NCBI GenBank assembly: GCA_017541275.1
Contig: JAFXZM010000036.1
Span: 22,641-86,640, forward strand
Length of the DNA stretch: 64,000 nt
Direction of reading: 5' to 3'
DNA from: Oscillospiraceae bacterium
GTDB taxonomy: Bacteria; Bacillota; Clostridia; Oscillospirales; Ruminococcaceae
Position 1 is the first letter of the stretch. The number at the start of each line of letters is the position of its first letter. The position numbers and the translations under genes were made by a program. Positions 30,808 through 38,943 of the stretch are shown in pieces. Under the pieces are notes generated by a model, which did not search any database, was not told the origin of the DNA, and saw nothing but the letters and a program-made list of their open reading frames with translations.

Positions 30808-31839
30808 TCAGTGCCCGAGCTCAACCTCAACACCGGTGCTTTCGCTGTCGGCAGGGTAGATCTCCTGGAAATCGCGGTCAAAATAGAACTTCTGCAAGCC
30901 GAACTTGTCCGAATCATCGCCCAGATCAAACAGCGGCTCGACCTCCAGCTCCATCGGCTCCGTTTCGGAATAGGTCAGGCGGTAGGCCTGTCCGTTTGCG
31001 AAGGCGAGACCGACATCGCCCCAGTTTTCGGTATTCCAGACATAATTTGCGGCATTCTTGTTCACGAGGAAGGTGCCGAATGTCAGCGCATCGGATGCAC
31101 CGTGGAAGCCAAAGGCGCTGTCGCGTGAGCGGAACACCGTATACGGTGTATAGCCGGCCGGATCGGCGAGATTGGTAGACCAGCAGCCGTAGAGCTTGGA
31201 TTCGCCTGCTTCCGTCGCGGGCGTATAGACGGAAAGGTCGATTGACTTGAAATCCTTGGTATCATAGCAGCTCGCGGACTGAAATACCTTCGGCAGATCG
31301 GCGACGAGCTTGTTGTATTCCGCGGCGAGTGTCGGGTCGGTTGTATCGTAGGTGTCGCCTTCCGGGAGCACGATCACGGCGTAGAAATCACGCAGAGAGC
31401 CGATCAGTGCGCCGTAATGCCGTGTCGGATCGACAAGCTGCTCTGCATCGACAAAGTCGATCGTAAACAGCTCGCCGGTATACTCTGTTTTATCGAAGCA
31501 TGCGCGGCAGTAAACGGTGGTGCCGCGGACGTAGAACCGCTCATCCCAGTCGCGCGGGAAGGTGATGAGGCAGGTACCGCTCAGATAGCTCCATTCGAGG
31601 CCGTTCTCAACAACGGTGATAATCGAGCCGTCGTCAGTGACCGTGAGAACGGTTCCGTTTTCCAGCACGATGCGGGCATCCTGTCCGTCGCGGACGCGAA
31701 GCTCCGGATACTGTTCCGTTTCCTCCGGGATAATGATATCGCTGCTTTCATCCGGCTTGCTGATTTTGTCGCCGCAGCCGGTGCAGCAGAGTGCAGCCAG
31801 CAGAAGTGCAGGGATTACTGTTCTGCGTTTCATTTTCAT
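30808..31839 (-). CDS. Lipoprotein of unknown function
   Basis: A 343-residue lipoprotein: basic start MKMKRR, hydrophobic core and lipobox LCCTGC, then an acidic linker (KPDESSDIIIPEE). The mature part is beta-rich with aromatic residues and several Cys (CRACF, SASCYDTKDF). I recognise no domain. AAAGGATGCA precedes ATG 31839. It lies just downstream of the tRNA-Leu gene on the same strand. Probably anchored on the outer face of the membrane. Confidence 0.8.
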   Translation of the reverse strand: MKMKRRTVIPALLLAALCCTGCGDKISKPDESSDIIIPEETEQYPELRVRDGQDARIVLENGTVLTVTDDGSIITVVENGLEWSYLSGTCLITFPRDWDERFYVRGTTVYCRACFDKTEYTGELFTIDFVDAEQLVDPTRHYGALIGSLRDFYAVIVLPEGDTYDTTDPTLAAEYNKLVADLPKVFQSASCYDTKDFKSIDLSVYTPATEAGESKLYGCWSTNLADPAGYTPYTVFRSRDSAFGFHGASDALTFGTFLVNKNAANYVWNTENWGDVGLAFANGQAYRLTYSETEPMELEVEPLFDLGDDSDKFGLQKFYFDRDFQEIYPADSESTGVEVELGH

Positions 31840-31924
31840 TGCATCCTTTCTTTTTGTATGGAATTGAGCCGGCGCCGCATGTGCAGAAACGGGCAGCGTC
31901 GGCGTTCAGTACGGCTTGCCTGAA

Positions 31925-32006
31925 TGCACCTGACAGGATTTGAACCTGCACGCCTTGCGGCATTGGAACCTAAATCCAACGTGTCTGCCAATTTCACCAC
32001 AGGTGC
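31925..32006 (-). tRNA. tRNA-Leu (anticodon UAG)
   Basis: Minus strand folds as a class II tRNA: acceptor GCACCTG / CAGGTGC plus discriminator A, D-loop GGTGAAATTGGCAGACAC, anticodon stem TTGGA / TCCAA with loop TTTAGGT giving anticodon TAG, variable arm TGCCGCAAGGC, and T arm GCAGGTTCAAATCCTGT (read 5' to 3'). CCA is not encoded. Confidence 0.97.
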
Positions 32007-32112
32007 AGACTACAGATATTATACCACGCGCCCCCGCACTTTGTCAAGCACGGATGCATTACAATTCAGCGGTGAACAGGTTACAAAAATCATCCAAAAT
32101 GGAGAACCGCCG

Positions 32113-32160
32113 GAAACAAAGCCGGGGAACACGGTACAGCAGACCTGTGTTCCCCGGCTT
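32113..32160 (-). terminator. Terminator after ireB
   Basis: Stem AAGCCGGGGAACAC / GTGTTCCCCGGCTT; on the minus strand followed by TGTTTCC. Confidence 0.8.
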
Positions 32161-32173
32161 CAGCTTTCGGGTT

Positions 32174-32419
32174 TCAATCGGAGAGATAATTGCGGACAAG
32201 CACCTGCATCAGTTCATCACGGTCGATGTGGCGGATCAGGCTGCGGGCATTTTTATGTACGGTAATATAGGTCGGATCCTCGGAAAGGATATACCCGACG
32301 ATCTGATTGATCGGATTGTAGCCCTTCTCATTCAGCGCATCATACACCGTGCGCAGTGTTTGCAGCATTTCCTTCTCGCGCTCCTCCGAAATTGAGAACG
32401 TGATTGTTTTGTCAGACAT
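32174..32419 (-). CDS. ireB: IreB-family regulatory phosphoprotein
   Basis: An 81-residue protein of the IreB (DUF965/YrzL) family: [20 protein letters not shown] then [35 protein letters not shown] and VLVRNYL. In Enterococcus, IreB is the target of the Ser/Thr kinase IreK and phosphatase IreP and affects cephalosporin tolerance. Length and sequence fit well. AGGAGCCTCGCT precedes ATG 32419. Neither kinase nor phosphatase is nearby. In many Firmicutes it sits next to ruvX, which is absent here. Confidence 0.93.
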   Translation of the reverse strand: MSDKTITFSISEEREKEMLQTLRTVYDALNEKGYNPINQIVGYILSEDPTYITVHKNARSLIRHIDRDELMQVLVRNYLSD

Positions 32420-32491
32420 AGCGAGGCTCCTTTCATCATAGAATGAGATACAGTTTCATGATTCCGGCTTCTTTATAACATCACATATTAT

Positions 32492-32520
32492 ATTATAACC
32501 CAAATGCGCATCAACTGCAA
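32492..32520 (-). promoter_or_regulatory. ireB promoter
   Basis: Minus strand TTGCAG (32515-32520), 17 bases, TATAAT (32492-32497). Confidence 0.75.
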
Positions 32521-32584
32521 GCGATTTCGCAGAAAATTGGCATTATGTCTATTTCGGAGGCTTGCGTTTTGTTGTCTTTGCACA

Positions 32585-32625
32585 AATCAGGCTTCCCCGC
32601 CGGAAGCCCGAAGGGAAAGCCTGAT
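32585..32625 (-). terminator. Terminator of the DUF1540 gene
   Basis: On the minus strand ATCAGGCTT ... AAGCCTGAT encloses a second CCC/GGG pairing and is followed by TTGTGC. Confidence 0.65.
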
Positions 32626-32643
32626 CGCATTGCGGCGCGGTGC

Positions 32644-32820
32644 TCAGCGGCAGCCGTCACGCTTCTCGAAGGAATTGCAGTCTACGCATTCGGGAACCGA
32701 GGGATCGGCTTCATGTGTTCCGATGCTGACCTGTGACAGCGTGCAGTAATTCTCGGAGCACAGGTTGTGTCTGCACTGATCGACCGTGCAGTGGATATTC
32801 GGGTTCTTTTGCTCATTCAT
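32644..32820 (-). CDS. DUF1540 small Cys-rich protein
   Basis: A 58-residue protein. The DUF1540 pattern is clear: HCTVDQCRHN, then SENYCTLSQVSIGTH, and CVDCNSF near the end, with six Cys in the core that probably bind a metal. ATG 32820 follows AGGAGCTTATCATC. The family is common in spore formers and clostridia; role unknown. It diverges from nfeD. Confidence 0.88.
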   Translation of the reverse strand: MNEQKNPNIHCTVDQCRHNLCSENYCTLSQVSIGTHEADPSVPECVDCNSFEKRDGCR

Positions 32821-33077
32821 GATGATAAGCTCCTTTCAGAATCAGAGATCGGGCGTTTCCGCCTCACAGTTCAGAATGCCCCGAAAAACCGAAAATATCC
32901 CTCCGGTGCATCATATTGCAAAAAAATCACAGATGCGCGGAAAAGCAGCAAAATCCACAGGATTCCGACACTGTACGGAAATACGAGAAAATCAGAGAAT
33001 TCCGGAGCATTTGCCCGGAATTGCTCTGAAAACCGGGCTACCTGCTCCCTGCGGCAGAAATTGTATTTTTTTGCAGC

Positions 33078-33106
33078 TTGATTTTTTTGTGCCGATATGG
33101 TAGAAT
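33078..33106 (+). promoter_or_regulatory. nfeD-SPFH promoter
   Basis: TTGATT (33078-33083), 17 bases, TAGAAT (33101-33106). Confidence 0.65.
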
Positions 33107-33157
33107 AGACTCAGAAAGCGCCGCCGGATCTGGCGGCAGATGAAAGGAGGACTGCGT

Positions 33158-33607
33158 ATGTTTTATCTGATGCTGTGGGGAACAGTATTTGTTTTCGCTG
33201 TACTGGCAGAATTTGCAACCTTGCAGCTCATCAGCATCTGGTTTGCGGTCGGAGCGGCCGGAGCCTTTACGGCGGCATTTTTTGATGTCGGATTTACCGG
33301 ACAGCTCGGCATCTTTGTTGCGGTTTCCGTGATTCTCGTTCTTGCAACTCGGCCGCTGCTGAAGAAGCTGAAGGTCAAACGCACACCCGCGCTGAACGCG
33401 GACAGGGAAATCGGCGACACTGCTGTCATCATCGAGGAGGTCAACCCCGCCCTCGGTACAGGCAGAGCACGCAGCAACGGAATCGACTGGATCGCAGTCT
33501 CCGAGAACGGAGCGGTGATCCCGAAGGAGACCATTGTGATGATTACAGCCGTTGAGGGCGCAAAGCTCATTGTGCGCGAGCTGCGCGCTGTGCAGCCCGC
33601 ACGCTGA
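33158..33607 (+). CDS. NfeD-like membrane protein
   Basis: A 149-residue protein with two or three membrane helices (about 5-75) and a C-terminal OB-fold domain from IGDTAVIIEEV to TIVMITAVEGAKLIVR, the short form of NfeD. These proteins are paired with SPFH proteins and help form membrane microdomains. AAAGGAGGACTGCGT precedes ATG 33158. It lies 49 bases before the SPFH gene. Confidence 0.9.
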   Translation: MFYLMLWGTVFVFAVLAEFATLQLISIWFAVGAAGAFTAAFFDVGFTGQLGIFVAVSVILVLATRPLLKKLKVKRTPALNADREIGDTAVIIEEVNPALGTGRARSNGIDWIAVSENGAVIPKETIVMITAVEGAKLIVRELRAVQPAR

Positions 33608-33656
33608 CCGCACCGGCACGAACCCGAAAACCTGAATTGAAACGGAGGAAATCATT

Positions 33657-34673
33657 ATGACACTCGCATCACTTGCATCATTCGCATTTTTCGACATCAG
33701 CTCCGCCGCTCTGATCGGCGCACTGATCTTCGTCATCGTTCTGCTGCTCATCATCATTGCCAATATCCGCATTGTCCCGCAGGCAAGCGTATATGTGGTT
33801 GAGCGGCTCGGTACGTTCTATCAGGAGTGGCACACCGGCCCGCATTTCCTGATGCCGTTCTTTGACCGCGTCGTCAAGGTCGTGACAATCAAGGAGCAGG
33901 TTGTGGATTTCAAGCCGCAGCCGGTTATCACAAAGGATAATGTCACCATGCAGATTGACACCGTCGTGTTCTTTCAGGTGACAGACGCAAAGCAGTATAC
34001 CTACGGTGTCGAGCGCCCGATGGCGGCAATCGAGAACCTTTCCGCAACAACGCTCCGTAACATCATCGGTGAAATGGAGCTGGACGCGACCCTGACCTCC
34101 CGTGACGTCATCAATACAAAGATTACTGCCATTCTCGACCAGGCAACCGACCGCTGGGGCATCAAGGTCAACCGCGTGGAGCTGAAGAATATCCTTCCGC
34201 CGCGTGAAATTCAGGATGCCATGGAAAAGCAGATGAAGGCAGAGCGTGAGCGCCGTGAGAAGATCCTTCAGGCAGAAGGTGAAAAGAAATCTGCAATTCT
34301 GGTTGCAGAGGGCGAAAAGGAATCCAAGATTCTCCGCGCACAGGCCGAAAAGGAAGCACAGATTCTCGCGGCACAGGCACAGCAGCAAGCCATGCTGCTC
34401 CGTGCAGAGGCCGTGCGTCAGCAGAAAATGCTGGAGGCACAGGGCGATGCGGAGGCAATTCAGCTCACGCAGCAGGCCGTTGCGGACAGCATCCGCAAGC
34501 TGAACGATGCCGCACCGACCAGTCAGGTCATTCAGCTCAAGTCGCTGGAGGCCTTCTCCAAGGCCGCAGACGGCAAGGCAACCAAGATCATTATTCCGAG
34601 CGAGATTCAGGGCCTTGCCGGCCTGACCAGTGCGCTGAAGTCGATCGCGACCGACAACACGCAGGCACAGTAA
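33657..34673 (+). CDS. SPFH/Band 7 (stomatin-like) membrane protein
   Basis: A 338-residue protein: an N-terminal membrane helix (about 17-40), the SPFH domain beginning RIVPQASVYVVERLGTFY and containing FFQVTDAKQYTYGVE, and a long Glu/Ala/Lys-rich coiled coil (about 185-285), then a C-terminal segment with KIIIPSEI. It belongs to the stomatin/QmcA group and should oligomerise in lipid microdomains with the upstream NfeD protein. CGGAGGAAATCATT precedes ATG 33657. Confidence 0.95.
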   Translation: MTLASLASFAFFDISSAALIGALIFVIVLLLIIIANIRIVPQASVYVVERLGTFYQEWHTGPHFLMPFFDRVVKVVTIKEQVVDFKPQPVITKDNVTMQIDTVVFFQVTDAKQYTYGVERPMAAIENLSATTLRNIIGEMELDATLTSRDVINTKITAILDQATDRWGIKVNRVELKNILPPREIQDAMEKQMKAERERREKILQAEGEKKSAILVAEGEKESKILRAQAEKEAQILAAQAQQQAMLLRAEAVRQQKMLEAQGDAEAIQLTQQAVADSIRKLNDAAPTSQVIQLKSLEAFSKAADGKATKIIIPSEIQGLAGLTSALKSIATDNTQAQ

Positions 34674-34701
34674 CGATTTTATCCACCTCCATATATACCA
34701 G

Positions 34702-34732
34702 GAGGCTCCGGTACATTCTATACCGGAGCCTC
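34702..34732 (+). terminator. Terminator of nfeD-SPFH
   Basis: Stem GAGGCTCCGGTA / TACCGGAGCCTC, followed by AGTCTGTCG instead of a T tract. Confidence 0.85.
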
Positions 34733-35065
34733 AGTCTGTCGAAAAAGTGTCTCCGACAGATTTATAATGGGGACTCCGTCCCCAAACCCCTGCTTAAGGG
34801 CTAGTAGCCCTTAAGAATCCCATATTATAAAAAGCATGTACTTCCTTTCATTTTGATGAATATGGGATTCCAAAGGGACAGTGTCCCTTTGGTGGGTTTG
34901 GGCGAAGCCCATTATCAATCATCGCGCAGCGATACCTTTCTCTCCACCCCTCTTTTTGCGCTTTTGAATGATCGGGGAATCCCGCGTTCTGCGGAGCGCG
35001 GCCAAAACTTTTTATTTGACATCGCCGGTTATGTGCTGAAAATCCCCGATTGGCCACTCCCAATA
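34733..35065 (+). repeat. Composite of dispersed repeat modules
   Basis: In order: epsilon (TCTGTCG ... CGACAGA stem, 34735-34762), beta reversed (GGGGACTCCGTCCCC, CTTAAGGGCTAGTAGCCCTTAAG, 34770-34828, as two hairpins), alpha (TGGGATTCCAAAGGGACA onward, 34862-34945), and delta (GGCCAAAACTTTTTATTTG ACATCGCCGGTTATGTGCTG, 35010-35060). Each module has at least one other copy in the window. About 330 bases with no gene. Confidence 0.8.
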
Positions 35066-35075
35066 AAAAAAGGGC

Positions 35076-35104
35076 TTGACAAGCCCCGCAAAATATGGTA
35101 TAAT
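35076..35104 (+). promoter_or_regulatory. Promoter of the DUF6323/DUF6179-like pair
   Basis: TTGACA (35076-35081), 17 bases, TATAAT (35099-35104): consensus. The start codon is 120 bases away, leaving a long leader. Confidence 0.88.
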
Positions 35105-35223
35105 TAGAAATTACAGAAACGAATCCGCATACCACACCCATTATAATCCACTATAATCATAGCATATTTTTCACCGTTTGTCAAGCCGTTATTCTGCCGA
35201 AAACCTGAAAGGAGCGATGCATC

Positions 35224-36090
35224 TTGCCGATGGATTTTTCCCTGCTGGCTGCCGATCCGTTCGGTGCGCTGTCCACCGCCGAACGGAAAAACCTGATCCT
35301 CGCAACAAACCGGGATGCGTGGACAAGCTACGGGCTTCAGCTCACGCCGGAGGAATCCGAAATGATCCTGCAAACGGAAAAACGTGCGCTGGATGCCGAG
35401 AATCTCGTGCAGCTCGGCTCGGATATCACACCGCGGATCATTCACCTGTTTTTGCCCTCCGGGTATCTGGGTCAGCATTACGCACTGCGCGTCGCCGAGC
35501 TGACCGCAGCGTTTTACCGCATCAAGGGCAGCCTTCAGGCGCTTTATGACGAAGCGGATGACCCCGAATGCTTCCTCTCGGACAATGCCCTGCTGGATTA
35601 CATGTACCGCTTTTTCGTCAGCCCGAACTGCGCAGGAGATATCGACGAAACAGTCACGCTGACAGAACGCATTATCGTCGGCGGCATGCGGCGGCTGCTT
35701 GAGGCGCGTGCCGCAAAGCGAAAGGCAGCAGCCGCTGCGTTTCAGGGCGATCCCGTCACCCGCGCACTCTATGCCGACCTGCGGCAGCTTGAAACGGATG
35801 AACCCGGCTATGATACGGACTATGAACGCGAGCTGTATGACTACAAATACCGCGAGGCCATGCATACGGATGTATTCGGGAATTACGCAGAGGATTATGA
35901 TGTGGAGACCGCCGCATATACCCGCGGCACCTATGCCGAGGAGCTGGAGGAGGCACTAAGACGCAATCCGGCTCTGCTGCTGCCAAGCGCCGATATGGAG
36001 GCGGAATGGGAGCAGCGTGCGGAGGAATGGGAGGAGCTCGATGCTGCCGCCCTTGCAGAACAGAAACGTCGGAACGGAAAGGAGCTGTGA
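35224..36090 (+). CDS. DUF6323-like protein
   Basis: A 288-residue, acidic, mostly helical soluble protein. TTG 35224 is used because AAAGGAGCGATGCATC stands before it; the next in-frame ATG is two codons later. Features are LTPEESEMILQTEKRAL, a Gly-Gly-Met-rich helix and Tyr-rich segments (YDTDYERELYDYKYREA) before a Glu-rich end. I recall this as the DUF6323 family, found beside DUF6179; the name is tentative. No catalytic motif seen. Confidence 0.75.
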   Translation: MPMDFSLLAADPFGALSTAERKNLILATNRDAWTSYGLQLTPEESEMILQTEKRALDAENLVQLGSDITPRIIHLFLPSGYLGQHYALRVAELTAAFYRIKGSLQALYDEADDPECFLSDNALLDYMYRFFVSPNCAGDIDETVTLTERIIVGGMRRLLEARAAKRKAAAAAFQGDPVTRALYADLRQLETDEPGYDTDYERELYDYKYREAMHTDVFGNYAEDYDVETAAYTRGTYAEELEEALRRNPALLLPSADMEAEWEQRAEEWEELDAAALAEQKRRNGKEL

Positions 36091-36093
36091 GCA

Positions 36094-37062
36094 ATGGCTG
36101 ATGCACAGATCATCATTCACAATGCTGCGCAGGAGCAGGAGCCCCTGCCGCGCCGCGACTATACTGCGGCCCTGCTGCGGCGTGCCGCACTGACCGGCTC
36201 ACTCTCCGCAGAACGGCTGCAAGCACTGCGCTCAGAGCTGCAAAATGCCGCCGCAGAGCGCGCCGCTGCCTACACACGCGGCCGCAGCACAACCGTCACG
36301 CGCACACAGGCTGAAGCATTCTATCAGTCAGTGTTCTGCCAGCTCGATGCCGTACTGCTGGAAATGCCGGATGACGCGCAGGCGGAGGAAGCGCTGCGCT
36401 CACAGCCGCTTTCGGCGCTGCTTGAGGCCGGCCGGCTCCGCACATTGCAGCTCTATGATGCTGCAAAATCGGATTTCCGTACTGCCTATCGCCTGACTGA
36501 GCCGTATGCAACTGCTTTTTTCAAAGAATTGCTCACGGGCTTTGAACTGTTCTGCACAAAATATGACGCGCGCTTTCGTGCATTTGATACAAAGGTCGAA
36601 TATGTCTATCCGCTGCTCGGCGGGGTGCAGCATCCCGAAAGCGGCGTGATCGGTACAGCAGGCTATTACCGTGCGCTGCGGCTGGAGGGCGAATTCCTCA
36701 GCAGCCTGAATACCGCGGATATGCGGGAAATGCTGATGCGATATGCGGAAAAATTCCGGACAGAGCCGCAGATGATCGCCGAAAACCTCGCCGATCTGGC
36801 GCTCCGGCATTTGCTGGTGAATGCACTGGCCGGCGCACAGGGAATCTGCGTGACCGCCTCCGCTGCGGACGCTGTGCAGGCACAGTGCAGCGGCATGTCT
36901 CCGGAAACGATCGCAGAGACCGTTCGCGGCGTACTGCCGGATGCCGGTACCGAGCTGAACTCCTATCTCAGCGCACAGCTCCCCGCAATGGCGGAAACAC
37001 TGCATGCCCGCCTCCGCGCCGGTACGCTCTCCGGCTGGCTTGCCGTTCAGGCAGACGCATGA
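36094..37062 (+). CDS. DUF6179-like protein
   Basis: A 322-residue helical soluble protein with Ala-rich helices, AFYQSVFCQLDAVLLEMPDD read in parts, and the motif YDARFRAFDTKVEYVYPLLGG (two parts) about residue 165-185. It starts three bases after the previous stop with AAAGGAGCTGTGAGCA, so the two are co-translated. I recognise the pair as DUF6323-DUF6179, tentatively. It has no membrane segment or nucleotide-binding loop. Role unknown. Confidence 0.75.
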   Translation: MADAQIIIHNAAQEQEPLPRRDYTAALLRRAALTGSLSAERLQALRSELQNAAAERAAAYTRGRSTTVTRTQAEAFYQSVFCQLDAVLLEMPDDAQAEEALRSQPLSALLEAGRLRTLQLYDAAKSDFRTAYRLTEPYATAFFKELLTGFELFCTKYDARFRAFDTKVEYVYPLLGGVQHPESGVIGTAGYYRALRLEGEFLSSLNTADMREMLMRYAEKFRTEPQMIAENLADLALRHLLVNALAGAQGICVTASAADAVQAQCSGMSPETIAETVRGVLPDAGTELNSYLSAQLPAMAETLHARLRAGTLSGWLAVQADA

Positions 37063-37535
37063 TGTCGGCGGGTCTGCACAATGAGTGTGAAAATGGCCGC
37101 AAGGTCGCTGCAAATATCGGCTTGATCCTTGCGTCGGTGTACGCCGCGTTTATCATGCTCGTCTATTTTTCACAGCTAACTACGGTAAATAACGAACATC
37201 TGAACGAACAGGCGGCAAAGCTGTTAGAATTCAATAGGTTCGGGCTTATCTTCAACTATGACCTGCTCGGCTACGGTGTAATGGCACTTTCTACCTTCTT
37301 CACAGGGCTTTCGATGAAACCGGATAATAAGTCGGATAAGCGGCTCAAAGCACTGCTGATGATACACGGAGTTTTCTACTTCAGCTGCACGTTTATGCCG
37401 ATGACGGGAATGTTCGCAAAGATGCCCTCCGGCGGCGACGGAATCGGTGGAAGGATTGCTCTTGTTGTGTGGTGTGTATATTTTCTGCCCATTGGGATAC
37501 TCTCATTTCTTCATTTCAAAAAAAGCAGTAAGTAG
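37059..37535 (+). CDS. Small membrane protein, probably N-terminally truncated
   Basis: A 158-residue reading frame with four membrane helices (ANIGLILASVYAAFIMLVYFS, NYDLLGYGVMALSTFFTG, LLMIHGVFYFSCTFMPMTG, IALVVWCVYFLPIGILSFL, each given in part). It overlaps the previous stop (ATGA) and has no ribosome site. Homologues I recall begin with two more helices before YFSQLTT, so this looks like a shortened copy fused behind the DUF6179 gene. The region is less GC-rich than its neighbours. It may be a decaying or recently acquired gene. Confidence 0.6.
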   Translation: MMSAGLHNECENGRKVAANIGLILASVYAAFIMLVYFSQLTTVNNEHLNEQAAKLLEFNRFGLIFNYDLLGYGVMALSTFFTGLSMKPDNKSDKRLKALLMIHGVFYFSCTFMPMTGMFAKMPSGGDGIGGRIALVVWCVYFLPIGILSFLHFKKSSK

Positions 37536-37696
37536 AAAGCTGCCTGCTGCTTTTCAGAAGCGTATTTTTCTGATGGTTTCTATAAATATGCCACAGGCTG
37601 CTTGCTACTTGCTCCTTTCTACTTCCTGCTTATTCGATCAGCCGCTCCCCCCGCGCATACCCGATTCCGGGCAGCCAAAATTTCACACAGATATCA

Positions 37697-37725
37697 TTGC
37701 ATTTTGCAGTATTCTGTGATATAAT
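37697..37725 (+). promoter_or_regulatory. Promoter of the zinc-ribbon membrane protein
   Basis: TTGCAT (37697-37702), 17 bases, TATAAT (37720-37725). Confidence 0.8.
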
Positions 37726-37837
37726 AGTGTAAATATACAGAAAAAACGGATCAGATTCAAACACATATTCCCGAAGCGTCTGACACGCTGCCGGACCGTT
37801 CAGCGGACGGCATGGACTGCGGAAACGGAGGGAAAAC

Positions 37838-38860
37838 ATGAGATGCAAGGAATGTGATGCAGAAATCGAGGGCTTCTATAATTTCTGCAAGCACTGCGGC
37901 GCACCGCTCTGCGATGACGATTTCGAGGAATCGGAATCCTATTCGTCCGGACGGCGGCGGCGCGGAAGTGCCGCGGGAATGCTCTCGGCAGTGTTCCTGC
38001 TCTTTCTGGTGGTGATCGGCACCGCTGTGTTTCTGGTGTACCGCATGTCCGTTAAGGCTGCGGAAGATGCAGAGAATGGCTCCTCTGCGGCGGGATCCGA
38101 AACACTCCCGACCGTCACCGAAACAACGACAACAACGGAACTGACTACGACTACCGAGGAAACAACTACCACGACCGAAACGACAACAACCGCTGCGACG
38201 GAGCCCGTGTCCGGTACCGTCGCACTGCCGGAGGATGTGCTGCGGCGCATCGTCGAGGGCGAGGGCGATCCCATCGCGCTCTGGAAATATGCGGACTATG
38301 ACGGCGACGGGCTATACGAAGCCTTCGCGCTGACTACCGTCGGGGAAACCTTCTTTTCCCATACGATCGAGTGCGTTTATTTCATTGATGCCTACGGAAA
38401 GCTGACAAGCATCTATGACCCGACTGCGCAGTCCTATGATGAAAGCGCGGACGGCTGCTTCCGTGTCTGCGGAAACCGGGGTTTTTTCTGGTTCACCCAC
38501 TCCAGCCTCACCTTCAGCAGCCATACACGGGTCTACAGCGTTTCCGGCGGAAAGCCTTATCTGCTGGAAATCAGCGATGATCTGAACGGCTTTTATCAGG
38601 ATGCCAACGGCAGATTCTATACGACGGACACCGATTTCAGCTTTTCCGGCGGCTTCAGTGCTGCAAAATATGAGCTGATCTATGAACCTGAACGCGGCGA
38701 TTTCCGCATGGGCGGAAAAATCGCTGACACGGATGCACCTGCCCCGGTACAGGAATCTTCGGACGACCCGTGGGATTTTCCGGAGAATGACCCGCAGGAT
38801 GACCCGTGGAACGACCCCGTTTTTGGCGCTCCCGGTCTGCCTGCGCCCGGCGTTTTCTAA
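37838..38860 (+). CDS. Zinc-ribbon membrane protein with Thr linker
   Basis: A 340-residue protein: N-terminal zinc ribbon (CKECDAEI, CKHCGAPLC; residues 3-26), one membrane helix (about 48-70), a Thr/Glu-rich linker (95-125), a folded outer domain (130-290) with GDPIALWKYADYDGDGLYEAF, which looks like a calcium-binding DxDxDG loop, and an Asp/Pro-rich end (DDPWD, NDPQDD). GGAGGGAAAAC precedes ATG 37838. The zinc ribbon should be cytoplasmic and the outer domain extracellular. Such proteins are common in ruminococci; role unknown. Confidence 0.82.
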   Translation: MRCKECDAEIEGFYNFCKHCGAPLCDDDFEESESYSSGRRRRGSAAGMLSAVFLLFLVVIGTAVFLVYRMSVKAAEDAENGSSAAGSETLPTVTETTTTTELTTTTEETTTTTETTTTAATEPVSGTVALPEDVLRRIVEGEGDPIALWKYADYDGDGLYEAFALTTVGETFFSHTIECVYFIDAYGKLTSIYDPTAQSYDESADGCFRVCGNRGFFWFTHSSLTFSSHTRVYSVSGGKPYLLEISDDLNGFYQDANGRFYTTDTDFSFSGGFSAAKYELIYEPERGDFRMGGKIADTDAPAPVQESSDDPWDFPENDPQDDPWNDPVFGAPGLPAPGVF

Positions 38861-38872
38861 TCTGTAATAAGA

Positions 38873-38942
38873 GCTCCGCCCTCAAACGCCCGCTGTGGAT
38901 GATATCCGATGCGGTGGTTTGAGGGCGGAGCCCCGTTTTTTC
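38873..38942. terminator. Long bidirectional terminator
   Basis: GCTCCGCCCTCAAAC / GTTTGAGGGCGGAGC stem, with T tract GTTTTTTC on the plus side. It separates the zinc-ribbon gene from convergent scpA. Confidence 0.82.
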
Positions 38943-38943
38943 T

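Noticed and set aside
34735-34745. TGTCGAA as a Spo0A box
   Set aside because: It is part of the repeat/terminator tail, found after unrelated terminators, and not upstream of a promoter in the usual way.
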